NCBI GenBank assembly: GCA_021904315.1
Contig: CM038907.1
Coordinates: 30,387,223-30,451,222, forward strand
Direction: 5' to 3'
Length of the DNA: 64,000 nt
DNA from: Sphagnum magellanicum
Lineage: Eukaryota > Streptophyta > Sphagnopsida > Sphagnales > Sphagnaceae
A program made the translations under genes and the position numbers. This document shows positions 13,786-25,296 of the stretch, one piece after another. Positions within the stretch are counted from its first letter, which is position 1. Every line of letters starts with the position of its first letter. Under the pieces are notes generated by a model. It saw only the letters and a list, made by a program, of their open reading frames with translations. It was not told where the DNA came from and ran no database searches.

Positions 13786-14443
13786 TACGATTATTTGCTA
13801 CACACAACTCCATTCCATACTTCATTTTTTCGTAACCTTTCCATGAACACCTCCACACACAAGAACTAACAACCTTTCTCACACTTCATTCTCCTTTCTT
13901 CACATACACACAATACTTTTTTTTTTCTTGGCAAGCCTCCATGACCTTCCTTGAACTTGTTCCCCTTGTCCAATGAAAACTTTGAAATCCTTTTGCACCA
14001 ATCGATGGCCTCCTCATCCTTCAAGGGCCAATGAGAATTTGAAAATGAATGGCCATCCCATTTGAAAATCCTTGGGCCCAATGAAACACAAGAGATATTC
14101 CATCTTCTAATCAAAGAGGATGACAATCCTCATGACTAATGGGATTGGAGGATCTAACCTCCCCCTTATCTTGGATATCTTGATGAGGTCTCTTGAGCTT
14201 GATCCTTTTCCGTCCGTTGACCCTCGCATCCTACTTCTTCATCCTAATTACTTCAAGTAACTAACTACTAGGATAAATTATCGGTAGTAACAAGGAAGAG
14301 TCCTTGAGTTCTTACTTGATTAATTCTATGGTTGAAATAACATTTCCGTGTAACATTCACTCCTTGATATTCCCTACTTATTTACTTTACTATGCACTAA
14401 TTAACTATGTAGTACATAGTAAATTGGAATTACAATTTGCATC

Positions 14444-14463
14444 ACAAAAAAAAAAAAAAAAAA
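14444..14463 (+). repeat. Poly(A) run of about 20
   Basis: An uninterrupted A tract between ATCAC and CTCTCAC, inside the non-coding part of the retrotransposon tail. No target duplication was seen around it, so I do not call a retroposon. Confidence 0.8.
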
Positions 14464-14677
14464 ACTCTCACATACTTCTAGATCCACTGTTGAATTTAGG
14501 GTTTGATGAATCCTTTAGATCTAGGGTGTTCGAGTTTTGATGAGGTTCCGCCATTGCTCCCACACCTTACGCCTACCCTAATTTGTTAAATAAAAAGGCC
14601 TCGACCCCTTTTGAACGTAAGTACCACCTTGTTGTACTACCTTCTTGGTTTTTTTGTTGATGCAGGTGCAACTAGTC

Positions 14678-15091
14678 ATGGCGGACGATGACGTTACGCC
14701 TTCAAATCCTCCAGTCGCACCCGTACAACAAGAAGAGCTTGAAGAAGCACTGTTTGACTTGAATGTTTCTCAACGGCCGCGCGAAGAAGAACCGCCCAGG
14801 AGAGTGGTGCGCACTCGAGTTGCTCGGTCGGTATGGGATCGTCGATTCTCTCCTAACCCGCGTGTTTTAGCAATTTATTTAGAGTTTGTTCCTGTTCGTG
14901 GAGCCGCGCCAGAAAGGTTTGAAGAGTGCTAGTGTGAAGATGATGATGTCCATCTCCATTGTCGAACGTGGGTTCCCGGTGATGGCCATTATCGTTGGCT
15001 ACGAGGCCCGATCAACCCACTTCCCCTAGAGCATCGAGCCGAGTACCTTGCTCGCACCATTCGCCGCATCCTAGATTTTTTACAACTGTGA
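14678..15091 (+). pseudogene. 138-codon frame with one internal TAG, unknown product
   Basis: ATG at 14678 (MADDDVTPSNPP) opens a frame that runs to TAG at 14930 and then continues in the same frame, without another stop, to TGA at 15089. The product would be acidic at the start (EELEEALFDLNV), then arginine-rich (PPRRVVRTRVARSVWDRRF). After the TAG come RTWVPGDGHYRWL and RAEYLARTIRRILDFL. The stretch is clearly richer in G+C than its surroundings. A pyrimidine tract ending TTGATGCAG lies just before the ATG and looks like a splice acceptor, so an upstream exon is possible. It sits between the tandem repeats and the polypurine tract of the + strand retrotransposon. I do not recognise the family. 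It may be a captured host gene fragment or a small retroelement frame with a recent nonsense change. Confidence 0.5.
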
Positions 15092-15832
15092 TCTATCCTT
15101 TAAGTCAGTTATTCAGTTGTAATTCACTTGAGGCTACTCAGGCGGAAATGTTTAATACTTAAGTTTGAATTGATTCTATTTATAAGTCTGATAGAAGTGG
15201 AATTAAATAAAGATGTACTAGGACTACATCCTAAAAATCTTACAAATACATCATTAGTGTTTGAATATTCTTCTACAAACTAACTTAACCTTGTCATGGC
15301 GAAATGCTATTGTTAATTATGGGCTTGTATTTCCTACATATCAATAAATCACATCTAATTCTACATCCCCTTTCCCTTCTCTTCAACATAAAAGGGATAA
15401 TGTACTCTAAAAGGTTTACTAAGTGCTTAACTGATTAAGCGTTACATCAACTGAAATAAAGAAGTACTATATGCCTGGAAATGTCACAAAGGCTGATTCA
15501 ACTAGTAATAATCACTACTTGGAGGCTTATAAGCATTCAAATCATTAATACTAAAGAAAATTATGAAACTAAGGCTTAACTAATTGTTAAACTATAATCC
15601 ATGGCTCACAGCCCCCTCCATTGGTTGTTGAAAAGGACAAGACGTATTGCAAGTTTTAGCAAGAACAGTGCCAGGGGAGAGTTTTGAATCAGAGGTTGAT
15701 TTTGATGATGATATTGACAACTTCCTAATTGTAACCAACTTTTCTCGATTTCAAGTAATAGCTCCACGCAAGGAATAAATTTATTCAGAAATTTGGTGAC
15801 CTTGTGTGGACACTAAGGTCCTAAGGGGGGGA
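15092..15832 (+). other. Non-coding tail ending in a polypurine tract
   Basis: No gene is visible. The last bases, CTAAGGGGGGGA at 15821-15832, form a purine run directly before a TG-starting LTR, as expected of a plus-strand priming site. The preceding TTTGGTGACCTTGTGTGGACACTAAGG is typical of the end of plant Ty3/gypsy internal regions. Confidence 0.55.
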
Positions 15833-17283
15833 TGATGTTATGAATATAATGTTTATCGAATGGTGAACAATGGGTATTTGTAGAAGTCTTCGTAAGAACC
15901 TTGTCGAAACAAGGAAATATGTCTGTTGAATTAAGCTACAACTGATCTAAGGTAAACGTTTTATTGATATTCAGTAGGACTTAACAAGTTCGACTGTTAA
16001 CACACTTACCTACCAAACCCATGGGTTTACCAAAATGATGTACGTTTAATTATATGAAGGTTTGAATAAATAGGGAAGGAGATGGAGATATTAGGAGAGG
16101 TGCAAAGTAGTCTTTACCAAAAAACCTAGGATAAATGATACTTACATATTTAGACTTGATAATACATATGTCGCAACCCTAGTCTTAGGCTCGGGACCAA
16201 GGCAAGGGTTTGCAAAGGTGTGGGCCAAGACTAAGCCCGGGAGTCATGTCTCATGCTCCCGGGAATGTAAAAGAGTGTGAGGGAATGAACCCTCACACTC
16301 CCAAGTGAACTCCCATTTTGGGAGTTGGAGTCCCAACGGACTTCCAAATTTTCAGAGGGCGATTGCAAGGGTCAAAACTCATTGGACTGAAACATTCCTT
16401 ATATCATTGGAAATTTCTTAAAACTTAAATGTCTGAAATGGGTTTGCATGACCCATTTGGACACTTGAAACACAAGTTATGGCCAAAAGAAGGGCCGGGA
16501 GTCAAATGAGAGTCAAATTGGCAATTTGACTCCCGACCACTAAAAATCAAGATTCACCCTAATTTCCTTGTGTACAGGTGACGTGTGATATACCATTGAA
16601 AAGCTCTCAACAAGGGCTATAACTTTGCTATAGACCTCATCTCAATCGGAGGTCTGTAGACAAAGTTATGGGCCCCCAAAGTTGCGGGAGCCCCAAGTTT
16701 GGGAATTTTGGGACTCCCACTTGGGAATCCTAGGACAAAATGCCATTTGGATGTGGGCCTTGTGGAGAGGCACAAAGTATACTATAAGGGGGAAGGTGAT
16801 GGCTTCCCCCAAGTCCAGGCCATGGTGAGTCTTGTGAGTTTGAGTTTGCTCGTGGTTCTTCCTAGCACCAAAAGTGTTCAAATTATGCACTAACCAACTT
16901 GTTGTTTGGTTTGTGCAGGTCCGTGTGAGTAATTGATGCTTGTCACTCTTCCTAGTTCCCATCCTGGAGCTCCAACACGCCCTTCTACCCCCAAAGTGCT
17001 ACGAGCCAAGGAGCATGCCCCAACTCCTTACTTTTCCACTATTTCCACCTTAGATTCATATTTGAGTCTATAAAGGGTGTTGGGAGCGTGTCAACATACT
17101 ACACTAATTTTATGATCATGAGATGTTTTTTATATGAATGTTCCATCTTCTGCATTGTTTGTTGGTAGCATTATGTAATTTATAACATGTTTTAACTACT
17201 TGGGTATGTGGTATTATGTGTAGATGGTAGACAAAAACCCAACAGCGATGACCATCCAAGTCACATCAAAACCATCACTAACA
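15833..17283 (+). mobile_element. 3' LTR of the + strand Ty3/gypsy element, interrupted
   Basis: The LTR starts TGATGTTATGAATATAATG right after the polypurine tract and ends near ACTAACA at 17283. It is split by a foreign solo LTR (16169-17093). Without that insertion it is about 520 bp. The same sequence, in reverse orientation and moderately diverged, is at 24986-24479. Shared words include TTTATTGATATTC, AGGACTTAACA, AAACCCATGGGTTT, TTAATTATTT/TTAATTATAT, ACTACTTGGGTATGTGGTA and GACAAAAACCCAACA. Minisatellite DNA follows directly rather than a primer-binding site, so I read it as a 3' LTR. Confidence 0.75.
16169..17093 (+). mobile_element. Solo LTR, family A copy 1 (925 bp)
   Basis: It begins TGTCGCAACCCTAG and ends GGAGCGTGTCA, so it has TG..CA ends. 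It is flanked by a perfect 5-bp target duplication ACATA (16164-16168 and 17094-17098). The allele-like empty site is visible in the related LTR at 24479-24986, where TTGATAATACA runs straight into CACTACATTAATTTT. There is no internal domain and no second LTR, so this is a solo LTR left by recombination. Related copies lie at 36508 (-) and 40257 (+). Confidence 0.9.
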
Positions 17284-18080
17284 TTAAGCATCCTAAGAAA
17301 TAGCTTAAGCAACCTTGGAAAAAGCTTTAAAAACCTAAGAAAGAGCCCAAACAACCTATGAAGAAACTTAAACACCTTAGGAAAAAAACCTAGGTAACCT
17401 AAGCAAAAGGCCATGAAACCTATAAAAAAAAACCTGAACAACCTATGAAAAAATGAAACAACTTACAAAAAAGTCCAAGCACCTTAGGAAATAGCATGTG
17501 AAGTTCATGAAAAAACTTAGGTAAATTAGGAAAAAACCTAGGTAGCTTATGAAAAACCTTAAAAGTCCTAGGAAACATTTAATCAACCTAGGAAAAAACC
17601 TAGGACCTATAAGAAATGTTTAGTTAGCTAAGGAAAAAGCCTAGGCAATGTAAGGGAGAACCCACACAACCTATAAAAAAACTTAAGCACCCTAGAAAAA
17701 AACCTAGGTGGTTTATAAAAAAGCCTAAGCTCCTTAGGAAATATCGTAGGTAGTCTATGAAAAATCCCAGGCAACCAAGGAAAAAGCCTAAATAGCTTAG
17801 AAAAGAGTCATAGCAATTTAGAAAAAAACCAAGGCCTACTAGCAAAGCTTGCACTTATTTACTTCTAAATGGTTCACTAGGGCTTCTTTCCTCTTCCTTT
17901 TTTGTTTGCTTTTAATTCAAAGACTATCAAACTGCCTATAATCAACTAAACATTTTAGCCATTGGAGTTTAAACAACCTAAGAAAAAGCCAAGGCTTCAT
18001 AGAAAAATGTTTAGTTAGTTTAGGAAAATGCCTAGACTCCCTAAGAATAAACCTAAAAAGCCTATGAAAAAGCCCAAGCT
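17284..18080. repeat. Diverged minisatellite, units of about 28-30 bp
   Basis: About 25 imperfect units share the core AAAAA(A)GCCTAGG or AAAAACCTAGG followed by an ..ACCTA/TTAGG spacer. They abut the LTR end at 17283. The complementary orientation of the same repeat appears at about 19260-19620, 24987-25296 and 25587-25710. Open frames seen on the T-rich strand (runs of LGFFLG and YLGFFL) are by-products of the repeat and not genes. Confidence 0.8.
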
Positions 18081-18099
18081 ACAAAATACAATACCTTCA

Positions 18100-19262
18100 T
18101 CTTGTGTGTACACATGTACACACAAAAAGTACATATATGAAAGATGAGGGTATTGTAAATTGGTATTTGACTACCTATAGGAAGTTCACAACAATGAAGG
18201 TGAAAATTGGAATACCTTTATGCATAAAGAAGGTATGCAATAAAACTCACAAAAATCCAATAAAAGATTGATGGCCGGAGCCATCACGAGGAGACAAAAA
18301 GGGAAGGCCAAAGAAAGGCCAAAAGACGTGTAACCCGCAGGAACCAAGAAAAAGAGAAAGTTAATCCCTCTTGTGATAGAAAGCTATTTCACCCACGACC
18401 TCTTTAATGTCACCTACATGCAAATTGTGAGATTTAATAATAATGGGAGGTCTAGAACAAGCATCACCTGCCAACATAATTTTCCTCTCTATGGTAAAGG
18501 CTAAAGCATGTTGAAGAATAATACTAACACGTTGTCTAAAAAGACAAGGATAAATGACCTCCCGATTGTTTATCATGGAAAAGATGGGCACACTCCCTGA
18601 TGAAATGATCCATATCACGCCTAGGTGCATCATGCACCTCCATGGCCATTAAAATATAGTGGTGCCCCACATGAAGCCTTTACTTCCGGACTTTATCAAT
18701 GGTGTTAAGTTCTACCATTACACTTGTTGGTTGACTAATGACACTTAAAGGACTTAAAACCATTGTCTCTCTTGTTGGGTCTATAACCATCACATTGGCA
18801 ACAAAGACCTAGTCCCACTAATAAAAAAACATGTATTTTTTGCCTTCATTTTATTACATTTACCTTCATTATGTATACATGTATGAATACAAGATGAAGG
18901 TAATGTAATTTGGTACTTCCTAATGTTGAAAAAAATAGTGAAAGATAGCAATATTTTTATTTTACTGCATATTTTCATTATTTATATGTGTATACATGCA
19001 AGATGAGGATATTGCAATTTAACACTTGATGGTGTTATGGATTCCCACATCAATTATAATTCAAAAAATTACAATACCTTCATTGTTTTACAAACCTTCA
19101 TTATGCATACATGTATACATCCAAGATGAAGGTATTGTAAGATGTATTTGACAATCTTGAAGAAGTTTCATAATAATTACAATGAAAAATCAGAATACCT
19201 TCATTTTTCTACAAACTTTCATCAAGTGTACATGCATGATGAAGGTATTGCAATTTGTCATA
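18100..19262. repeat. Tandem array of about 110-123 bp units with internal hairpins
   Basis: The word GATGAAGGTATTG, or a close variant, recurs at 18143, 18893, 19002, 19125 and 19238. Each unit also carries its inverse (AATACCTTCAT) upstream around a TGTACACATGTACA-like or GTATACATGTATAC-like centre, so every unit can fold on itself. About 550 bp of other sequence (18245-18790) separates the first unit from the rest and looks like an insertion. Confidence 0.7.
18361..18660 (-). pseudogene. Short decayed frame inside the tandem array
   Basis: The minus strand of the insertion at 18245-18790 holds a frame of about 90 residues from 18633 to 18361, with RQRVSIILQHALAFTIERKI and VGEIAFYHKRD. A second overlapping frame just upstream reads MAMEVHDAPRRDMDHFI. 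The two frames look like parts of one frameshifted ancestor. The composition is protein-like, but I do not recognise the family. A transposon fragment is the likely source. Confidence 0.35.
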
Positions 19263-19620
19263 TACCTAGGCTAATTAGGCTTTTTCTTGGGAGCCTAAGT
19301 AGCCCAAAGTTTTTCTAGGGCTTCCTTGGCATTTTTCAAGACTACTTGGGCTCTTTCCAATGTCATGCCATGCCTAGGATTGGGGATGGGCTTGTCTAGG
19401 TCTCTTTGGTGATTTCCTAGGTGACATTTTGCTATTCAAGGGGTAGACTTTTTTTTATAGGCTACCTAGGGGTTTTCCACTTAGTAAAGGCCATGGACAT
19501 AGCATGGTATTCCAAATGCGCTTGTCTAGGTATTTTTGGTGATGTCTCAAGCTTCTTAAACATGGGCCTAGGCTTCTTAAGCACTATGCAAGGTTATTCA
19601 TTAGTGCCCAAATTTAATTT
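19263..19620. repeat. Minisatellite remnant, reverse orientation
   Basis: Words such as CCTAGGCTAATTAGGCTTTTTCTTGGG and GGTTTTCC recur. They are the complement of the 17284-18080 repeat. The decayed minus-strand protease/linker frame disappears into this stretch, which marks the broken end of the minus-strand retrotransposon fragment. Confidence 0.55.
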
Positions 19621-19629
19621 GTTTAATTG

Positions 19630-22600
19630 TTCATCAACAATGAGTGTCCATCATGTAATTTGTTTGTTTTCAATTGTGATGTCAACAAATTCATCAAATA
19701 TCAATGTTTCTCCAAGTTCATGTTAATAATACCAGAAGGGATAATTAATATTATCTCAAGTTGTGCCATTCCTACATATACTTTGGGTAGGAATTTTAAT
19801 TATTTTGGACTTACTTCTCCAACATGCCACAACTTTGGTATGGCATGGTATAAACATTCCTCATTTCCATCCATCAATCCTCCTTCCCAATCATAAATAT
19901 CATCAAGATTGCAAGGTCTTTGGGAAGGATGTACCATTACTCATTTATCTGTACTCAATGTCATTGTTTTGGTATCAACAATGATTGTTAAAATGTTATT
20001 ACCCCAATCATGATGAGTTTTAACTTGCTTTAGCCATGGTCTTCCTAAAAGCATCAAATAAGCTTATAGAGTATCTTCCATCTGTAACACTATAATTGAG
20101 ATTTTGAATGTACACCCTATTAAGTCAATTTTGAGGTTTTGTATTAACCTTAGTGGTTATACCTTCCTTTGATCTTCCATTCTTCCCATAAATGGTGTTG
20201 ATTGAGGTTTCTTCAAGCCTAATTTCTTCTGCATATGTTCGGAAATAATATTTACTCCAAATCCACCATCTAGTAGAACATCCATGATTTCATAGTTTCC
20301 AATGGATACCTGTACAACATGTATAATTTCATCAAAGTCATTTTTGTGGTGTGTACCAAATCTACACACATTTGGTACATGTTCATTTTGCATCTTTAAA
20401 AAGAATTTTGCTAATATTTTTTGTAATTGGGGGCAAATCTTGATTAGTTGCCTCAATTTGACCTCCATTTTCATATTAAAAATTTGATCATCGAGCATCC
20501 CTTCCAACTTCCCTTCAAGAATAATTAAGTTTCCTTAATACCAAATTGTTGTTCGTTAGCCTTGGTTGTTTTTATTCATGTATCATTACAATATTATTTC
20601 TCTTTACTTTCCTCATAGTAAGGTAAGATTTCCCAATCTTGCTTTGGTCTTTCTTTGGTATTGATTGTTAATTTGTGGATATCCTTTGAAGTATCTGGAT
20701 ATAGTTGTGTTAGAACATCCATCTTGGTTTGTATTCGTTGTATTTCACCTACAAGTTTTTGATGTATTACCTTCGTGCGATCCCACTTCATCCTTCTCCC
20801 TTTTGTGGGATTATTTTCGCTAATGATATTTTCTTCTTCAAGTTCCTTCAATCATTGACTTTGAGTGACTACAAATGCTGGTATAATGAATATACACTAC
20901 ATAATAACAACATTGACCCCAACCTTGTGCTAAGAATTCTTATTCTCATGTTATAAATGTTGTTTCCATAGTGGACAATCATTCTTCTAATGTCCTTTTC
21001 AACAACCGAAACACTTCATATCCCCTCCTTGCCAATTTCCATTATTTCAATTGTACTTATTCCAATTATAGCCATTTTGGTTATACCCATTTCGATCTTG
21101 TCAATATCCTGGAATATTTTTCCATCCTTGATTTTGTCCATGTTAATTGTCTTGCCATCCTTAGATTTCCTTTCTTCAATTATCATAGCTAGGATTATTA
21201 TTATTTAACTACCAAAAACTTTGTTCTTGCTTAACCTATTCAACTGGTGCTTTAGGTTGTACTACATTGACCGGGGTGTCCTTTTTGACATACTATCCTC
21301 CTGATTCCTTCAATGGATAGTCATTGGTTTCATGCCCTTATTTTCGACAAATGTTACAAATTGTTTGTGGAAGTTTACATTCCTTTGTCAAATGACCTTC
21401 ATTATGACATTTTTGACATAATACGCTTCATCAATATCCGTCATCTCACTCCTTGCAATTTTTCTTTATTTCCTTCTTTTGTTCATCATTAGCTAATTCT
21501 TCATTTAAATATTCACTATTTGACAATGTTTGGGAACGTCTACTCCTACATGGTGTAGGCATCTTTTCTTCAATTTCTTTTGCCAAATTAGCTACTTTGA
21601 CAATTGTTGATCTAGGCATTCCAATAATGGCTAATTTTAACTTTTTTCTTAGTCTTTCCCTAAAGGTCTCTCTCAAATATACATCATCTAGTTGTTGTGG
21701 TATAACAACACACAATTGTAAAAATCTATCATAATAATTTTCCAATGTTTCATGTTTCCATTGCTTCACTTCTCTCAAAACTACTATGGCTTATTTTTTG
21801 CTACACACATCACTAAATCTTGAAATAAATGCACGTTGAACCTCTTTCTAGGTTGCAACAAGATTTGCTATCTTTTAACGGGTAAACCAACTCACATTTT
21901 TTCCTTGTAATGTTGTAGGAAAATATTGTAATTTATGTGCATCAGTGTCCTCACCATTCATTACACATACTTGGCTAATCTTTTAATGTGGGTAACCACA
22001 TAATCACCATCATGGAACTTGGGTAATGGTATTTGTAATACATTTGGTGCCACTATCACCATTGATGGGGGCACATGTATTACAATTGCTATGAATTGGG
22101 AAAATAAATTGGTTTGTTTGTTGCGCAACAAATGTTGGTCTTTCTTGCCATGGTGATTATTGTTCAACTGCTTCAAACAATGGATTTCTTACTATATTGA
22201 TCATTTATGGTGCTACAATGATGAGATTGGTTTTTCTTCGATTTTAATATCAAATTTTGTTCATAGATTTTTAACTATAATGAAAAACCTTTATATTGAC
22301 TTCAAAGATTGTGTTACTATTTTTGTAGGCTTTTGTTTAGGTATGAGAATTTTTGACTAGGATTGAGTTTCTCCTTCCTATAGTGTTGATGTTTCAACTT
22401 TGTTGTGTTCTTCAAGTGTGGTTGATGTTGTGGACTGTGCATCAGTGTCATTGGTAGTGGATTGCACTCCTTCAACCATTGTTTGTGCAGCCAACACATA
22501 TGCTTTTTAAAGCAATGGTTCTTGGAGTTGATATTTGGTCTTGCTCCCCAAATGCTGAACTCTTTCCATCAATTGTAAGTATCAAAATGTTTAACCCAAA

Positions 22601-24478
22601 ATTCAACATTCCTAAGATCTTCCCTCACTTTTCTTCTTAAATTCCGCTCTATATTAACTTGATCTCAACTTTTCTTCTTGTCCATCATGGGTTCCCATAA
22701 ACATATACCTTTTATCCTATCTATCCCTCATATTTTGATGGTTTATGGCCTTTTTGTTAAAGGTGGAATCAGTAAAGTAGGTATCAACATAGTTTGTTTG
22801 TATTTTTCTAAAGAGTATTTTTCATTTCCCTTTGTTCTTAAACAAAATTCCCCTTTCTTTTTTCCAGGTATCCATAATGCATCACATGGCATCCATTTTT
22901 CAATTAAAACGTTGATATTTACTTTGTTAAATTCTCTACAATCTAGTAGTTTAATAACATGATGTGTTCTATAAACATTTTCAATTTGTAATAATATAAG
23001 TAAATAGACTAGGATGGCAAGCCAACATCTATACTTTGTTAATTTAGATGTGTCTATAATCAACGATTTATGTTGAATGCACCATGTTTTCGTATTCCCA
23101 TGTAATTTTTCTATGATTAATGTTTGAACATTCTGTTGTAATTCCTGAATTTTTTCCATAAAACACACCCATGTTTCTTTTTCTGGTACCCTTTGAAGTG
23201 TGTACATATATTTTGTTATTGACCATCCAAATTTATTTGATTAACGTAATCTTTTTTGAACCATGTCTATGGTAATAACCTCTTTTAGTTTTTCTTCCCC
23301 TAGAATGATTGTAGACATTGCTCACCTTCATTCGTGCCATCCTTGATAAACATTATTATAATAATTTACTACTAATTTTTATTTTGCCATATCTTGCTCA
23401 TAATAAGTGAAAAAATTAGAATGCATATTTATGTATTCTACTTTTCTACAATCATCTTTAAGTGAGATACCCTTTATTTCCTAAGTCTATATATTCCATA
23501 AAAATCCTTAACTCCACGTGGAAAAACAATTGTTAAAATGTGCAAATAATAAAACTCTAAGTCAACTTCATATATTTCTACAAACTTTTCTTCAACCATT
23601 TATAGTAATAACAATGGTATTTGCTTTTCTTCAGTGGATAATTCATTTCCATACCTATATGCTACCAAATCCTCGATCCATCTACATCATAATTGTAACA
23701 AATCAAGAGGTATCCACCATTTACTTAATGCATTAATATTTGGTTTATTTATTTTTTATCATCTCTCAATACTTACAATATGATTAGTCGTTGTTACTTT
23801 GTCCACTCTTGTTAAAATAAGAACATAAAACTATTACTAATAACCATTTTCTATATTGACATAATTTTTCACTATTAATGTATATAATATAATTTTGTAA
23901 TGACCATATAGTTGTTTTTCCATGTAATTTTTGTAAAATTAACTCCAAGATTCCTATCAGTAATAATTTAAACCTATCCACAAATTCATTCCAATCGCAT
24001 TTTTGTGGACATGATCTTGGGGTATATAAATATGCATGTAATGTCCATCCATACATTTAATGATCTTTGAGCAATGTTTTGCCTCTTCTAATGGTAATGT
24101 AATTTTTTCCCAAGGATCAAGATTATACCATCTTATCATGTTTCCATACCACTTTTGAGTCTACGAATAAAGTACTCTTTTAGACACATCTTGCATGGTA
24201 TTGTTCAATTTCAAGGAATAATTCAAAAAAATCTTGGACATAGTTGGCACCCTCCAATGACATATTTCTTAACATTCTACCGAATTGATTAACATGAAAA
24301 GCTCCTAAATTAAAACAACATTTACCCCCATATTGTAATTGTATCCATTTTCTTCAGATGTACACAATACAAAATTCTACATTTACGAGATATAATTATG
24401 CATGTTCCATTAAAAACTTATGTTATTCCAAATTTAACAACACCAATATCCCCAATATGGTTGCCAAATGTTAACAAT
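19630..24478 (-). pseudogene. Ty3/gypsy gag-protease remnant, minus strand
   Basis: Read on the minus strand, a PBS-like TTTGGCAACC..TTGGGG follows the LTR at 24478. A gag core is at 21778-21446 (REVKQWKHETLENYYDRFL, later LRKKLKLAIIGMP). In the same frame comes a perfect C-x2-C-x4-H-x4-C zinc knuckle at 21418-21377 (CQKCHNEGHLTKEC), then two damaged knuckles near 21355 and 21000. An aspartic protease follows at 20507-20157, where the active-site D-[ST]-G reads as DGG within VLLDGGFGVNIISE. A linker carries LGRPWLKQ.KTHHDWGNN (about 20040) and LPKVYVGMAQLE (about 19770). Stops are frequent, so it is inactive. RT, RNase H and integrase are absent; it ends in minisatellite DNA near 19620. Upstream parts (24056-23784 and 23207-22743) are protein-like but unassigned. 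Confidence 0.8.
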
Positions 24479-24986
24479 GGTTTTGATGTGATTTGGGTGG
24501 TCATTGTTGTTGGGTTTTTGTTTACCATCTACACATAGTACCACATACCCAAGTAGTTAAGACATGTTATAAGCTACAAACAGCTACAAGCAAGCAATGT
24601 GAAAGATGGAACATTCATATAGAAAGCATCATGTGATCATAAAATTAATGTAGTGTGTATTATCAAGTCTGAGAACATAAATATTATTTGTCTTACGCTA
24701 CTTGGTAAAAATTATTCTGCGTTTTTCCTAATATTTCCATCTCCCTCGCTGTTTCTTCACACCTTTAAATAATTAAGCTTACGTTGTTCCAACAAACCCA
24801 TGGGTTTGGCAAGTAAATGTGTTAACAACCGAACATGTTAAGTCCTACCGAATATCAATAAAACATTTACCCTATATTAGTTATAATTTAGTTCGACAAA
24901 TAAATTGTTTTGTTTTGACAAGGTCCTTACCATGACTTCTACGACTACCCATTGCTCACTATTTGGTAAACATTAGATTTTTATCA
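24479..24986 (-). mobile_element. 5' LTR of the minus-strand Ty3/gypsy fragment
   Basis: The complement runs from TGATAAAAATCTAATG at 24986 to GTTAACA at 24479 (508 bp), followed directly by a primer-binding-site-like TTTGGCAACC and then gag. It is homologous to the LTR at 15833-17283, but without the inserted solo LTR. The substitutions between the two are many, so both are old. Confidence 0.8.
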
Positions 24987-25296
24987 CCTAGGTTTTTTTC
25001 CTAGCTACTTGAACTTTTTCTTAGGTGCATAGGTTTTTCATCAATTGTTGATAATTTTTCCTATCTCCATGAGCTCTTTTGTAAATTGTTTAGGTTTTTT
25101 CTTAAGACACCTAAGCTTTTTCATGGGTTATCTAGGCTTTTTCTTTGGCTACCTAGGTTTTCTTTTAGATTTTTTAGGCTTTTTCCTAGGTCAACTAAGC
25201 ATTTTCCAAGGCTTTTTAGTCTCTTTCATAGGTTGTTTAAGCTCTTTCCTAAGGTGTTTAGGCTCTTTGTACATTGACTAGGCTTTTTTTAGGGTT
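24987..25296. repeat. Minisatellite, reverse orientation
   Basis: Units of about 28-30 bp read CCTAGGTTTTTTCCTAG, TTAGGTTTTTTCTTAAG, CTAGGCTTTTTCTTTGG and so on. They are the complement of the array at 17284-18080. The array touches the start of the minus-strand LTR and resumes after the foldback element (25587-25710). Confidence 0.75.

Noticed and set aside
17214-17854. Minus-strand frames with repeated LGFFLG/YLGFFL, like membrane proteins
   Set aside because: They are translations of the T-rich strand of the CCTAGG minisatellite; the same pattern appears at 25045-25281 in the mirrored array.
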